Below the pieces are notes generated by a model. The model searched no databases, was not told the DNA's origin, and saw nothing but the letters and a program-made list of their open reading frames with translations. From contig NZ_JACBZR010000001.1 in assembly GCF_013408335.1 (NCBI RefSeq), positions 2,728,001 to 2,792,000 on the forward strand: 64,000 nucleotides of DNA, read 5' to 3'. This DNA comes from Nocardioides panzhihuensis (GTDB lineage: Bacteria; Actinomycetota; Actinomycetes; Propionibacteriales; Nocardioidaceae). Below are positions 1-8,477 of the stretch, piece after piece. Position 1 is the first letter of the stretch, and every line of letters begins with the position of its first letter. The position numbers and the translations under genes were made by a program.

Positions 1-410
1 TCGCTGGTGATGGCGCGCAGACCGACCCCGTCGGGCGGGGCCACGTCCACAGCGAGGAGTCGCGCCTCGCCGACCATGATCGACTCGGGATCCTCTGGCT
101 CGAACCCGTGCTGCAGCAGCGTCTCGTGCAATCCGGGGGCGTGGTCGTGCCCACGCGTCTTCCACTCGATCTCCTCGATCGCGGGATCGGCACCGAAGTG
201 CGCCACCGCAGCCGAGACCAGCGCCTCGATTCCCGCCTGGTCGGCCCCACCGAGATCCTGGTAGGAGATGAACCCTCGCCCACCGTCGAAGGTCGCCAGG
301 CGCAGCGGCCCGTGCCGGGCCACCGACACCGCCCCGGAAGTCTCGGCGTCGGTTCGCAACTGCTCGTCATAGGCTTTCAGCACAGCGCGAAACCTACGCC
401 GAAGTCGCAT
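1..410 (-). CDS. GNAT-like acetyltransferase, N-terminal part (truncated by window edge)
   Basis: The minus strand is open from an ATG at 410 to the window edge (136 codons), so only the N-terminus is present. It starts MRLRRRFRAVLKAYDEQLRT and continues with high GC at third positions. The order of segments (GPLRLATFDGGRGFISYQDL, then an alpha-helical stretch, then a HETLLQHGFEPEDPESIMVG stretch) resembles the substrate-side half of actinobacterial GNAT acetyltransferases. The acetyl-CoA site lies outside the window, so the family call is inference. It is divergent from the DGPF gene at 497. Confidence 0.6.
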   Translation of the reverse strand, partial: MRLRRRFRAVLKAYDEQLRTDAETSGAVSVARHGPLRLATFDGGRGFISYQDLGGADQAGIEALVSAAVAHFGADPAIEEIEWKTRGHDHAPGLHETLLQHGFEPEDPESIMVGEARLLAVDVAPPDGVGLRAITS

Positions 411-496
411 GCCGAAGCATGTAGTTATCGAGCGGTCGGCTCCGTTCCCCAGTGAATGGCGCTTACAAGGAGCGCCCGAAGTGGAAGGGTGAGGAC

Positions 497-940
497 ATGC
501 CTCGCTATCTGATGATCCTCGACTACCAAGGCGGCACCGACGACACTCCGGGCGGGATGGCCGGATGGAAGCCGGAGGAGCTGCAGGGTCACATGAGCTA
601 CTACGAAGCGCTCAACAAGGCCCTGTCCGAGTCCGGCGAGCTGGTGCACGTCGAGGCGCTGACGCCGCCCGACCAGGCGTTCGTGGTGATCTCCGACGGC
701 ACCGACCGGACCGTCACCGACGGGCCGTTCCAGGAGTTCAAGGAGTGGGTCGCCGGCTACATGATCATCGACGCCGAGACCGAGGGGCGTGCCCTGGAGA
801 TCGCCGGGCTCTACTCAGCCGCACCCGGTGCCGGCGGCCGGCCGATCCAGCAGCCGATCCAGGTCCGCCGGATGTACCACGGCACCGACGGCTCCTCGGT
901 CGACGACACCATCGCGTTCGGCGAGGCGAGCATCGAGTGA
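497..940 (+). CDS. YCII-related / DGPF domain protein, partner of ECF42 sigma factor
   Basis: A 147-residue soluble protein of the YCII-related superfamily. The diagnostic DGPF motif is at residues 75-78 (VTDGPFQEFKEW). The ATG at 497 is preceded by a GGTGAGG ribosome-binding site; an upstream in-frame ATG at 452 would add 15 unlike residues. Its stop overlaps the GTG start of the next gene by 3 bases, so the two are probably translationally coupled. DGPF proteins are a known genomic hallmark of the ECF42 sigma group; their biochemical role is poorly understood. Confidence 0.9.
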   Translation: MPRYLMILDYQGGTDDTPGGMAGWKPEELQGHMSYYEALNKALSESGELVHVEALTPPDQAFVVISDGTDRTVTDGPFQEFKEWVAGYMIIDAETEGRALEIAGLYSAAPGAGGRPIQQPIQVRRMYHGTDGSSVDDTIAFGEASIE

Positions 941-2217
941 CCGAGGCGCTGCCCGCTGACCTGCTGCGTGACCTCACGCCGCAGGTCGTCGCCATCGTCA
1001 CCCGCCGTTCCGGTGACTTCTACGCGGCCGAGGACGCGGTGCAGGAGGCGCTGGTCGAGGCGGTGCGCACGTGGCCGGAACGTGGGTTTCCGGACCAGCC
1101 CCGGGGCTGGCTGGTCACCACCGCGATGCACCGCCTCGTCGACGCCAAGCGCAGCGAGTCGCGTCGCCGCGACCGCGAGCACGCCGACCACATCGCCGAG
1201 CCCGAGGCCAACGAGACGTACGCGGATCCGACCGCTTCGGGCCTCGCTTCAGCGACCGACGACTCCCTCGACGTACTCCTCCTCTGCTGCCACCCCAGCC
1301 TCACCCCGGCCTCCGCGGTGGCGCTGACCCTGCGGGCGGTCGGCGGGCTCACCACCCGGGAGATCGCGCGCGCCTACCTCGTCCCGGAGAAGACGATGGC
1401 GCAGCGGATCTCCCGGGCTAAGGCGACGATCCGAGGGAGGTCGCTCGGGCTCGACGGCACCGCCGACCTCGCCGCGCGGATCCCGGCGATGATGAAGGTG
1501 CTCTACCTGCTCTTCAACGAGGGGTACGTCGCGACCGAGGGTGACCAGCTCCAACGCGTCGACCTGTGCGCCGAGGCGATCCGGTTGACCCGTCTCGCCC
1601 GCACCGCGCTCGCCCGGATGACGGGAACCGCCCATGGCGAGCTCGTCGGGCTGCTGGCGCTGATGCTGCTGCTCGATGCCCGTCGTCCTGCCCGGATCGA
1701 CGCGCACGGGGCGATCGTGCCGCTGGCCGACCAGGACCGGAGCCTGTGGCGGGACGAGACCACCCGCGAGGGAATCACGCTGATCGACTCCGCCATCGGC
1801 ACCGGGCGGCCGGGGACCTACCAGATCCAGGCCGCCATCGCCGCGCTCCACAATCGCGCGCCTTCGGCGGAGGAGACCGACTGGCTGCAGATCACCGCGC
1901 TCTACGGGTTGCTGGAGAAGGTCGCGCCCGGACCGATCGTGACGCTCAACAAGGCGGTCGCGGTCGGGTACGCCGACGGCCCGGGTCCCGCGCTCGCGCT
2001 GCTCGACGAGCTCCTGCGCGACTGTGCTCAGAACGGCGCCGCCGGCTTCGCCGACCATCCGCGGGTGCCCGTCGTGCGCGCTCATCTGCTGGAGCTCGCC
2101 GGCGACCTGGACGGTGCTGCCGCTGCGTACGACCTGGCCTCGGCGCTGGCCACCAACCTCGCCGAGCGTCGATTCCTGACGTCGAAGGCAGCCGCGCTGC
2201 GCGATGCCCGCTGCTGA
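937..2217 (+). CDS. ECF42-type RNA polymerase sigma factor with C-terminal TPR-like domain
   Basis: A 426-residue ECF sigma factor. Sigma-2 occupies about residues 10-80 (helix with EDAVQEALVEAVRTWPERGF) and sigma-4 about 115-175 (LTLRAVGGLTTREIARAYLV). A long alpha-helical C-terminal domain from about residue 200 carries the LFNEGY and LNKAVAVGYADGP stretches of ECF42 proteins. Start is GTG at 937 inside the stop of the DGPF gene. No anti-sigma factor is adjacent, consistent with ECF42, where the C-terminal extension is thought to control activity. Confidence 0.93.
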   Translation: MTEALPADLLRDLTPQVVAIVTRRSGDFYAAEDAVQEALVEAVRTWPERGFPDQPRGWLVTTAMHRLVDAKRSESRRRDREHADHIAEPEANETYADPTASGLASATDDSLDVLLLCCHPSLTPASAVALTLRAVGGLTTREIARAYLVPEKTMAQRISRAKATIRGRSLGLDGTADLAARIPAMMKVLYLLFNEGYVATEGDQLQRVDLCAEAIRLTRLARTALARMTGTAHGELVGLLALMLLLDARRPARIDAHGAIVPLADQDRSLWRDETTREGITLIDSAIGTGRPGTYQIQAAIAALHNRAPSAEETDWLQITALYGLLEKVAPGPIVTLNKAVAVGYADGPGPALALLDELLRDCAQNGAAGFADHPRVPVVRAHLLELAGDLDGAAAAYDLASALATNLAERRFLTSKAAALRDARC

Positions 2218-2279
2218 AGCGGAGCCCGAAGCGATAGAGCACTGCTGAGTTCTACTGAGAACCGTTCTCAGGCTACGCT

Positions 2280-3053
2280 GTGCCTGTGATCGAACTGCGC
2301 ACCCCGACCCAGATCGAGCAGATGAAGCCTGCCGGCCGATTCGTGGCCGATGTCCTGACCGCACTCCGCGAGCACGCTGCCGTGGGTGTGAACCTGCTCG
2401 AGCTCGATGAGCTGGCGCACAAGATGATCAAGGACCGCGGCGCGGAGTCGTGCTACATCGACTACCACCCGACCTTCGGCGCGATGCCGTTCGGCAAGGT
2501 GCTCTGCACCTCGGTCAACGACGGGGTGCTGCACGGACTGCCCTTCGACTACAAGCTCCAGGACGGCGACCTGCTCAGCGTCGACTTCGCCGCCAGCGTC
2601 GACGGCTGGGTCGCCGACTCGGCCCTCTCCGTCGTCGTCGGCACACCGCGCCAGGAGGACCTCGATCTGATCGAGACCACCACCCGGGCGCTCGCCGCCG
2701 GCATCGACGCCGCACGCGTCGGCAACAAGATCGGCGACATCTCCCACGCGATCGCCAGCGTCGCGCGCGAGAAGGGCCTCAAGATCAACACCCAGTTCGG
2801 TGGCCACGGCGTCGGCCGCACCATGCACGGCGACCCGCACATCGCCAACGACGGCCGCCCCGGGCGTGGCTTCAAGCTGCAGCCCGGACTCGTCATCGCG
2901 ATCGAGCCGTGGTTCCTGCACACGACCGACGAGATCTTCACCGACCCCGACGGCTGGACCCTGCGCAGCGCCGACGGCTCCCGCGGTGCTCACATGGAGC
3001 ACACCATCGCGGTCACCGAGGACGGCCCGCTCATCCTGACCGCTCGCGACTGA
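2280..3053 (+). CDS. map: Type I methionine aminopeptidase
   Basis: Removes the N-terminal methionine from nascent proteins in the cytoplasm. The 257-residue protein has the dinuclear metal ligands Asp102, Asp113, His176, Glu209 and Glu240, and substrate histidine His85 in VNDGVLHGLP. The GGHGVGRTMHGDPHI and IEPWF motifs are intact. Start is GTG at 2280, with another in-frame GTG 6 bases on. Length is normal for a compact type Ia enzyme. It is followed after 10 bases by repeat array A1. Confidence 0.96.
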   Translation: MPVIELRTPTQIEQMKPAGRFVADVLTALREHAAVGVNLLELDELAHKMIKDRGAESCYIDYHPTFGAMPFGKVLCTSVNDGVLHGLPFDYKLQDGDLLSVDFAASVDGWVADSALSVVVGTPRQEDLDLIETTTRALAAGIDAARVGNKIGDISHAIASVAREKGLKINTQFGGHGVGRTMHGDPHIANDGRPGRGFKLQPGLVIAIEPWFLHTTDEIFTDPDGWTLRSADGSRGAHMEHTIAVTEDGPLILTARD

Positions 3054-3063
3054 CCAAACTCGA

Positions 3064-3196
3064 TCGAAGCGTCACGTACGTCGGTCGAAGCGTCACTCGC
3101 GTCGGCCGACGTGGCAGCCCTGTGACGTCTCGGCCGACGCGCCTGACGTCTCGGCCGACGCGCCTGACGTCTCGGCCGACGCGAGTGACGCTTGGG
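3064..3196. repeat. Repeat array A1: inverted array of 21-bp units
   Basis: The right arm holds units beginning TGACGTCTCGGCCGACG at 3123, 3144 and 3165 and a partial unit at 3186, exactly 21 bases apart. The left arm (3064-3084 and 3085-3105) carries the reverse complement of the same unit, TCGAAGCGTCAC phase, also with 21-base spacing. The array can fold into one long imperfect hairpin centred near 3115. It begins 10 bases after the map stop. Related arrays lie at 19391-19508 and inside lhr at 53710-53822. The function is unknown; a terminator-like role is possible here. Confidence 0.85.
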
Positions 3197-3198
3197 CA

Positions 3199-3243
3199 AA
3201 ATAGAAGTCAGCCGCCGGCGTCTCGGGTCACCAGCGGCTGACA
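3199..3243 (+). terminator. Repeat D, left copy: terminator-like hairpin
   Basis: The 9-bp arms GTCAGCCGC and GCGGCTGAC form a stem and are followed by AAGAAAAATATT. The 45 bases recur in reverse complement at 3786-3830 with two mismatches. Both copies lie just downstream of a gene (map here, the potassium channel there) in the same orientation relative to it, so a terminator or processing signal is likely. Confidence 0.65.
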
Positions 3244-3340
3244 AGAAAAATATTAGCCCACGATTCCAAGAACGTGCAAGCACCTGCAATGCAAGAGACT
3301 GCAAACAGCCCCTTCGGGCTACCCGACTTGCCCGAATGAG

Positions 3341-3625
3341 CTACTGGCGCGGGCCCTTCGAGCGCTGTGTACGCCGCGAGTCGCGCTGCCGTCGCAGCCG
3401 GCGCACCAGGACGCCGTCATAGGCGAGCGCCTCGGGCTTGTCGATCAGGTCGTTGACGGAGCGGTGGTAGTCGGCCGCGCTCATCCTCAGCTGCTCGCGG
3501 ACCGCCTCGTCGCGTCCGACGCCTGCCGACCACCAGGAGCGCTCGAAGTCGAGCAGTCGCTTCTCGTTCTCGGAAAGGCCCGGCTGCTCGTCGGCAGACC
3601 CGGGGCTGTGGGGCGCCTCGGTCAT
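3341..3625 (-). CDS. DUF3263 domain protein
   Basis: A 94-residue protein containing the DUF3263 core: ENEKRLLDFERSWWSAG, then LRMSAADYHRSVNDLIDKPE, then LVRRLRRQRDSRR. The family is restricted to actinobacteria; its function is unknown, although the helix layout and basic C-terminus suggest nucleic-acid binding (inference). ATG at 3625 was chosen because the conserved part begins soon after; in-frame upstream codons give an unlike, Trp/Gly-rich extension. The gene is flanked by the two copies of repeat D. Confidence 0.85.
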   Translation of the reverse strand: MTEAPHSPGSADEQPGLSENEKRLLDFERSWWSAGVGRDEAVREQLRMSAADYHRSVNDLIDKPEALAYDGVLVRRLRRQRDSRRTQRSKGPRQ

Positions 3626-3785
3626 GAGGACATCATCCCAGGCATGGTGCACGCCGCCGAAACCGCCACGCTCCACCGCCACGCACCACCGTCTCGGACT
3701 ATCCGGCATAGCCCAACTGGGCCATCTTCATAAAAGTGCAGGTCAACTCTTTGATGCGCGCCGAGACGTCGGTTAGTCTCTTCCA

Positions 3786-3830
3786 TGTCAGCCGCTGGAG
3801 ACCCGAGACTCCGGCGGCTGACTTCTATTT
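3786..3830 (-). terminator. Repeat D, right copy: terminator-like hairpin after the potassium channel gene
   Basis: Reverse complement of 3199-3243 with 43 of 45 bases matching. Read on the minus strand it overlaps the stop codon of the channel gene (3829-3831), and its GTCAGCCGC/GCGGCTGAC arms form a hairpin directly downstream. The same placement as the left copy supports a role at transcript ends. Confidence 0.65.
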
Positions 3831-4944
3831 ACGCGTCTGCGGTGTCCTCGCCGTGCGTCCCCGGACGTGGCGCCCACGGCAGCTCCTTCGCCGCCCGCAC
3901 GACGACCAGCCGGTCCCCTCGCGACAGGGTGCCGACGACCGGATCGAAGTAGCGGAAGACCTTCTCGTCGCGTACGACCGCGATCACCTGGTCGGACAGC
4001 TGCTGGGGCTGCTTGCCGACCTCGTTGACCAGCAGGTCGCGCTCGGCGACCTCCAGCCCGAGGCCCGAGTTGAGCAGGTCCTCCATGACCGCACCCAAGG
4101 TCGGCGAGATGGTGGACAGGCCCATCAGCCGGCCCACCGCATCGGCCGAGGTGATCACCGAGTCGGCCCCGGACTGCTTCATCAGGGGCGCGTTCTCGCG
4201 TTCCCTGGCTGCGGCCACGATCCACGCCTCCGGGTTGATCTGGCGCACCGTCAAGATCGTGAGCACGTTGGAGTCGTCACGGTTGGTGGTGATGATGACC
4301 TGCTCGGCGTCCGTGACGCCGGCACGCATCAGCACCTCACGCCGGGTCGCGTCGCCGGTGACGACCGCCAGCCCGTCGGAGTGGGCATCGGAGCGTGCCA
4401 CCGGGTCCGGATCGACGACCACGAACTCCTCAGGGCTCAGACCGCTGGTGAGCAGCGTCTCCACGGCGCTGCGGCCCTTGGTGCCGTAGCCCACGACGAC
4501 GATGTGCTGAGCCATCTTCTTCCTCCAGCGAGCGACTCGGATGAGGTCACGGCCCTGTTTGGTGAGGACCTCGAGCGTGGTGCCGATCAGCAGCACCAGG
4601 AAAGCGATGCGCGCCGGCGTGATGATGAACGCGTTGATCATCCGGGCGTGATCCGCGACCGGCGCGATGTCGCCGTAGCCGGTCGTGCTCAGGGTCACCG
4701 TCGTGTAGTAGATCGCGTCGATGAGGCTGATCTGACCCGTCGGGTCGTTGTTGTCGGCGTACGCATCGCGGTCGAGGTAGACCAGGAGAACCGTCCCGAC
4801 CATGATCGCCAGCGCCGCCAGCAGCCGTCGCCCGAGCTGCCACCACGGCGACCGCACCGTCTCGGGAAGAGCGACCTGCTCGACCCCGGCCCACTTGGGG
4901 GCGTACGCGGATGTCTCGGACACGTCACAGACCTTATCCGCCAC
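3829..4944 (-). CDS. Potassium channel with RCK/TrkA-N NAD-binding domain
   Basis: A 371-residue two-helix ion channel. Transmembrane segments lie at about residues 38-57 and 102-125 with the selectivity filter TTGYGD at 87-92 between them. A cytoplasmic RCK domain follows with the Rossmann motif VVGYGTKG (around 150-157) and a C-terminal TrkA-C-like part. This is the single-pore MthK/Kch-like architecture. Start is GTG at 4944; a second GTG at 4923 (giving SETSAYAPKW) is equally possible. The stop lies within repeat D. Confidence 0.93.
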   Translation of the reverse strand: MADKVCDVSETSAYAPKWAGVEQVALPETVRSPWWQLGRRLLAALAIMVGTVLLVYLDRDAYADNNDPTGQISLIDAIYYTTVTLSTTGYGDIAPVADHARMINAFIITPARIAFLVLLIGTTLEVLTKQGRDLIRVARWRKKMAQHIVVVGYGTKGRSAVETLLTSGLSPEEFVVVDPDPVARSDAHSDGLAVVTGDATRREVLMRAGVTDAEQVIITTNRDDSNVLTILTVRQINPEAWIVAAARERENAPLMKQSGADSVITSADAVGRLMGLSTISPTLGAVMEDLLNSGLGLEVAERDLLVNEVGKQPQQLSDQVIAVVRDEKVFRYFDPVVGTLSRGDRLVVVRAAKELPWAPRPGTHGEDTADA

Positions 4945-5027
4945 CGTCTGTCGTCCGTCGCATGCGTGCCTCCGACATCCGCCGTGTCACGGGCCGGCAC
5001 CGCGTCGGCAGGCGGCGTGGACCACGC

Positions 5028-5062
5028 GAACGGGCGCCATGTCACCGACATGGCGCCCGTTC
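5028..5062 (-). terminator. Strong intrinsic terminator of the sugar ABC operon
   Basis: Perfect 16-bp stem (GAACGGGCGCCATGTC and its complement) with a 3-base ACC loop. It lies 20 bases beyond the stop of the last permease gene on the minus strand. No T-run follows, as usual for high-GC actinobacterial terminators. Confidence 0.85.
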
Positions 5063-5082
5063 GGTCAGAGCCGTCCCGCCGA

Positions 5083-5928
5083 TCAGCCCTTCACAGATCC
5101 AGCCGTGAGCCCACGGACGAAGTAGCGCTGCAGCGAGAAGAACACCAGCAGCGGCACCGTCATCGTGATGAACGCACCGGCGGTGAGCAGGTGCCACTCC
5201 TGCCCACGGTCGCCGATCAGGTCACGCAGGGTGATCGTGACGACCTCGTTGTCGCCGGCGCCCAGGAAGATCAGGGCAACCAGCAGGTCGTTCCAGACCC
5301 ACAGGAACTGGAAGATCGCGAACGCGGCCAGCGCGGGCACCGACATCGGCACGATCAGCCTCCAGAACGTCTGGAAGTGCGAGGCACCGTCGATCTCGGC
5401 GGACTCGATGATCTCCTGCGGCAGGCCGGCCATGTAGTTGCGCAGGATGTAGACCGCCAGCGGCATCCCGAACGCGGTGTGGGCCAGCCACACCGCGAGG
5501 AAGGTGCCGTTGAGGTCGTAGTCGCTGAACAGGCTGAGCAGCGGCACGAAGGCAACCTGCAACGGAATGACCAGCAGACCGACGATCAGCATGAACAGCA
5601 CGTTGCGCCCCGGGAACCGCATGAACGTGAACGCGTACGCAGCGAACGCAGCGATCATGATCGGCAGCACCGTCGCGGGCACGGAGACCACGAGCGAGTT
5701 CACGAAGGCGTTGGCCATCCCGCTCTCGAGGACCTGGCTGTAGCTGTCGAACGTCCACCGGGACACGTCGAACGGGTCGGTGAAGACCGTCCACCAACCG
5801 CTCGACTTCACATCGGCCTCGTCGCGGAACGACGAGACCAGCAGACCGAGGGTCGGGATGAACCAGAGCACGCACAGCAGGACGACGCCCACGCGAACAG
5901 CGACGCCGCCCAGAGTGAGGTTCCTCAT
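5083..5928 (-). CDS. Carbohydrate ABC transporter permease, MalG type
   Basis: A 281-residue inner-membrane permease with about six transmembrane helices. The EAA loop that contacts the ATPase is visible (ESAEIDGASHFQTFWRLIVP) at about residues 176-195. It forms a heterodimer with the MalF-type permease encoded just upstream, with which it shares one base (stop TGA and start ATG as TGATG). It ends the operon, followed by a strong hairpin at 5028-5062. Confidence 0.92.
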   Translation of the reverse strand: MRNLTLGGVAVRVGVVLLCVLWFIPTLGLLVSSFRDEADVKSSGWWTVFTDPFDVSRWTFDSYSQVLESGMANAFVNSLVVSVPATVLPIMIAAFAAYAFTFMRFPGRNVLFMLIVGLLVIPLQVAFVPLLSLFSDYDLNGTFLAVWLAHTAFGMPLAVYILRNYMAGLPQEIIESAEIDGASHFQTFWRLIVPMSVPALAAFAIFQFLWVWNDLLVALIFLGAGDNEVVTITLRDLIGDRGQEWHLLTAGAFITMTVPLLVFFSLQRYFVRGLTAGSVKG

Positions 5929-6923
5929 CAGCGGGCCTCCTGCTTCTTGAACTGGCGCATCTGGTAGATCATCACCGGGATCACGGCGATCATCAGGACA
6001 ACCACGACCGCTGCCGCTCGACCGGCGTCACCGAACTCGAAGAGCTCGACGAAGAAGGTGTTGGCCAGCACCGAGGTGCCGGACCGGCCACCGGTCATCA
6101 CGTAGACGATGTCGAAGACCTTCAGGACCAGGATGAGGATCGTCACGAACACCACGATCACCGTCGGCCAGATCTGCGGCACGACGACCTTGAAGAAGAT
6201 CTGGATCTCGCTGGCCCCGTCGATGCGCGCGGCCTCCACGGTGTCCTCGGGGACTCCCTTGATCGCCGAGGAGAGCAGCACCATCGCGAACCCCGCCTGC
6301 AGCCAGATCATGATGACGATCAGAAGCAGGTCGTTGAGGTTGTAGTCGGAGATCCGCAGCCAGGCGACCGGCTCGAACCCGAGGCTCGTCGAGATCGCCG
6401 AGAGGAGCCCGATCTGCTTGTCGCCCTGCGCGAACCTGGTCGTGTAGACGAAGGTCCAGATCGTGCTCGCCCCGACGAAGCTGATCGCCATCGGCATGAA
6501 GATGACCGACTTCGCGATCCGCTCCGGCACCGCCTTGAGCCGGTCGGCCAGCACCGCCACGAGCAGACCCACGATCACGCTCCCCGCCGGGACGATGAGG
6601 ATCCAGAGCAGGTTGTTGACCAGCGTGCCGATGAACTCGTCGTCCTGGAACAGGTCGATGTAGTTCTGGAAGCCCACCCAGTCGATGCTGTTGGCGTCGG
6701 CGAAGCTGTACATCACCGTCACCAGAGCCGGGTAGACCAGGAAGACGGTGACCACCAAGATGGCCGGGCCGATGAAGACGAACGGCTTGATCCGCTTGTC
6801 CCACTTGCCTGGCAGGAGACCCACCAGGAAGTTCAGCACCCAGTACAGCGCGGCGGTGCCGCCGACCCCCAGGACGATCGCGACGAGGCCGTTGACGATC
6901 TTCAGGAAAGGGTCATCGCTCAT
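5928..6923 (-). CDS. Carbohydrate ABC transporter permease, MalF type
   Basis: A 331-residue membrane protein with the EAA loop motif EAARIDGASEIQIFFKVVVP at about residues 236-255. An extra pair of N-terminal hydrophobic segments precedes the conserved core, as in MalF-type subunits. Its ATG overlaps the stop of the binding-protein gene by 4 bases, so the three genes form one transcript. No ATP-binding subunit is encoded nearby; actinobacterial sugar importers often share a single MsiK-type ATPase encoded elsewhere (established for Streptomyces, inferred here). Confidence 0.92.
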   Translation of the reverse strand: MSDDPFLKIVNGLVAIVLGVGGTAALYWVLNFLVGLLPGKWDKRIKPFVFIGPAILVVTVFLVYPALVTVMYSFADANSIDWVGFQNYIDLFQDDEFIGTLVNNLLWILIVPAGSVIVGLLVAVLADRLKAVPERIAKSVIFMPMAISFVGASTIWTFVYTTRFAQGDKQIGLLSAISTSLGFEPVAWLRISDYNLNDLLLIVIMIWLQAGFAMVLLSSAIKGVPEDTVEAARIDGASEIQIFFKVVVPQIWPTVIVVFVTILILVLKVFDIVYVMTGGRSGTSVLANTFFVELFEFGDAGRAAAVVVVLMIAVIPVMIYQMRQFKKQEAR

Positions 6924-8227
6924 CCGCGCCAGCTCTCCTCGATCGCGTCGGCAGCCTCCTGAGCGCTCTTCTCACCTCCGACGTAGGCGTTCATCTCGCT
7001 CCAGAAGGTGCCGGCGCCGACCTGCGCGGGCATCAGGTCCGAGCCGTCGAAACGGAAGGTGTCGGCGTCCTGCAGCAGGGTCGCGATCTCTCCGAACATC
7101 GGGTCGGAGTAGTTGGAGTTGTCGAACTCGACGCTCGGGGAGAGCCAGCCGCCGGACTTGGCCCACTCGGCGCCGAAGTCGGGGGATGCGAAGAACTCCA
7201 TCAGCTCCACCACGTCGGTGTCGTTGGTGAAGGCGGTCGCCATGTCACCGGCACCGAGCACCGGGTTGCCCTCGAAGCCACCCTCCATGCTGCCCGGCAG
7301 CGCGAAGACGCCGACGTTGCCGGCAAGGTCCGCCTGGACCTCCTTCGGGAAGAAGGTGGTGATGAAGTTGGCCTGGCGGTGCAGCTGGCAGCCGGGCTTG
7401 GCGTCGAACAGCGGCGTCGGGGAGTCACCGAACGGCTCGCTCAGGGTGCCGTCGGCGCCGCCGCGTACGTTCTTCGGCTTGTTGATGATCTCGCCCATGG
7501 TCTCGATCGCCTGGACGATCGCCGGGTCGTTGAAGGGGACCTCGTGACTGGTCCACTTGTCGTAGAACTCCGGGCCCTCCTGGCGCAGGACGATCTCCTC
7601 GACCCAGTCGGTGTAGACCCAGCCGGTGTCGGCGCCGGCCTCGGCGCCGAGGCACCACGGGGTCTGACCCTTGGAGATGATCTGGTCCTGGAGCGTCATC
7701 AGCTCGTCCCAGGTCGTGGGCGTCTTGTAGCCGGACTGCTCGAAGTTCTTGGGCGTCCAGACCAGCGACTTCATCGAGACCCGGACGGGCACTCCGTAGG
7801 TCTTGTCGTCGATCTTCACCGAGTCCGTCAGACCCGGGATCATCGTGTCCTCGAGCGCGCCGACGTCCATGAGGTCGTCGAGGGGAAGCGTGTCACCCGA
7901 CTCGGTCAGGTCGTTGACCAGACCAGGCTGCGGGAAGAGCGCGATGTCGGGCGCATCGTTACCGTTGACCTTGGTGCGGATCTCGGTGGTGAAGTCCGTC
8001 GAAGGCGTGTACGTCACCTTGATCCCGGTCTCCTTGGTGAACGTCTCGAGGGCCGCGTTGAGCCCCACCGCCTCGCCCTCGGGGATCGCACCGAGGATCT
8101 GGATGCTGCCGTCGCCCTCTTTGGTCTCGCCGGCATCGTCGCTGCCACCGCCACCCGGCACCCCACAGCCGGTCACGGCGAGCAGGCCCGCTGCTACTGC
8201 TCCGATTTGCCACTTGCGTACGTGCAT
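6920..8227 (-). CDS. Extracellular solute-binding lipoprotein (carbohydrate ABC importer)
   Basis: A 435-residue family-1 solute-binding protein. Residues 1-21 form a lipoprotein signal with lipobox VTGC (Cys21), followed by a Gly/Ser/Asp-rich linker. The mature part has typical features: TFTKETGIKVTY, PDIALFPQPG, and YGVPVRVSMKSLVW at the hinge. ATG at 8227 has a GGAGG ribosome-binding site 10 bases upstream; a longer reading frame reaches 8326 without one. It is first in the importer operon and captures the sugar outside the membrane. The substrate cannot be told from sequence. Confidence 0.93.
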   Translation of the reverse strand: MHVRKWQIGAVAAGLLAVTGCGVPGGGGSDDAGETKEGDGSIQILGAIPEGEAVGLNAALETFTKETGIKVTYTPSTDFTTEIRTKVNGNDAPDIALFPQPGLVNDLTESGDTLPLDDLMDVGALEDTMIPGLTDSVKIDDKTYGVPVRVSMKSLVWTPKNFEQSGYKTPTTWDELMTLQDQIISKGQTPWCLGAEAGADTGWVYTDWVEEIVLRQEGPEFYDKWTSHEVPFNDPAIVQAIETMGEIINKPKNVRGGADGTLSEPFGDSPTPLFDAKPGCQLHRQANFITTFFPKEVQADLAGNVGVFALPGSMEGGFEGNPVLGAGDMATAFTNDTDVVELMEFFASPDFGAEWAKSGGWLSPSVEFDNSNYSDPMFGEIATLLQDADTFRFDGSDLMPAQVGAGTFWSEMNAYVGGEKSAQEAADAIEESWRG

Positions 8228-8317
8228 TGGATTGCACCCTCCATCGTCGTTTGATCCACGGAGTCGTGCCACGCAGGCCGCGTCGGGTCCACGAGGCAGC
8301 GCCTCGTTATGTGATCT

Positions 8318-8338
8318 CCGTAACATTAGCCGTTACGG
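8318..8338. promoter_or_regulatory. Candidate operator of the sugar ABC operon
   Basis: Perfect inverted repeat CCGTAAC - 7 bases - GTTACGG, located 91 bases upstream of the binding-protein start. Size and symmetry suit a dimeric repressor such as a LacI or ROK family member; no such regulator is encoded next to the operon. Function inferred from symmetry and position. Confidence 0.5.
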
Positions 8339-8477
8339 TCCATCGATGTCCCGGGCAAATTGTCGAACATTCACCCGAGAACGCGCAGGAGGATACCGGT
8401 CACGCACTCGGGCGGCAGGCGGACCCACCGGGCCGGCGTGACTCCGACGCCCCGCGTAGGCCAGAATCAGCGACCAA

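Noticed and set aside
3123..3196. CRISPR-like tandem repeats
   Set aside because: The 21-bp units are contiguous with no unique spacers and have an inverted left arm, so it is not a CRISPR array; no cas genes are nearby.
3736..5967. A 743-codon plus-strand open frame opposite the potassium channel and ABC permease genes
   Set aside because: Its translation is Arg/His/Asp-rich and without any domain, while the opposite strand encodes clear TTGYGD channel and ABC permease proteins; it is a high-GC shadow.
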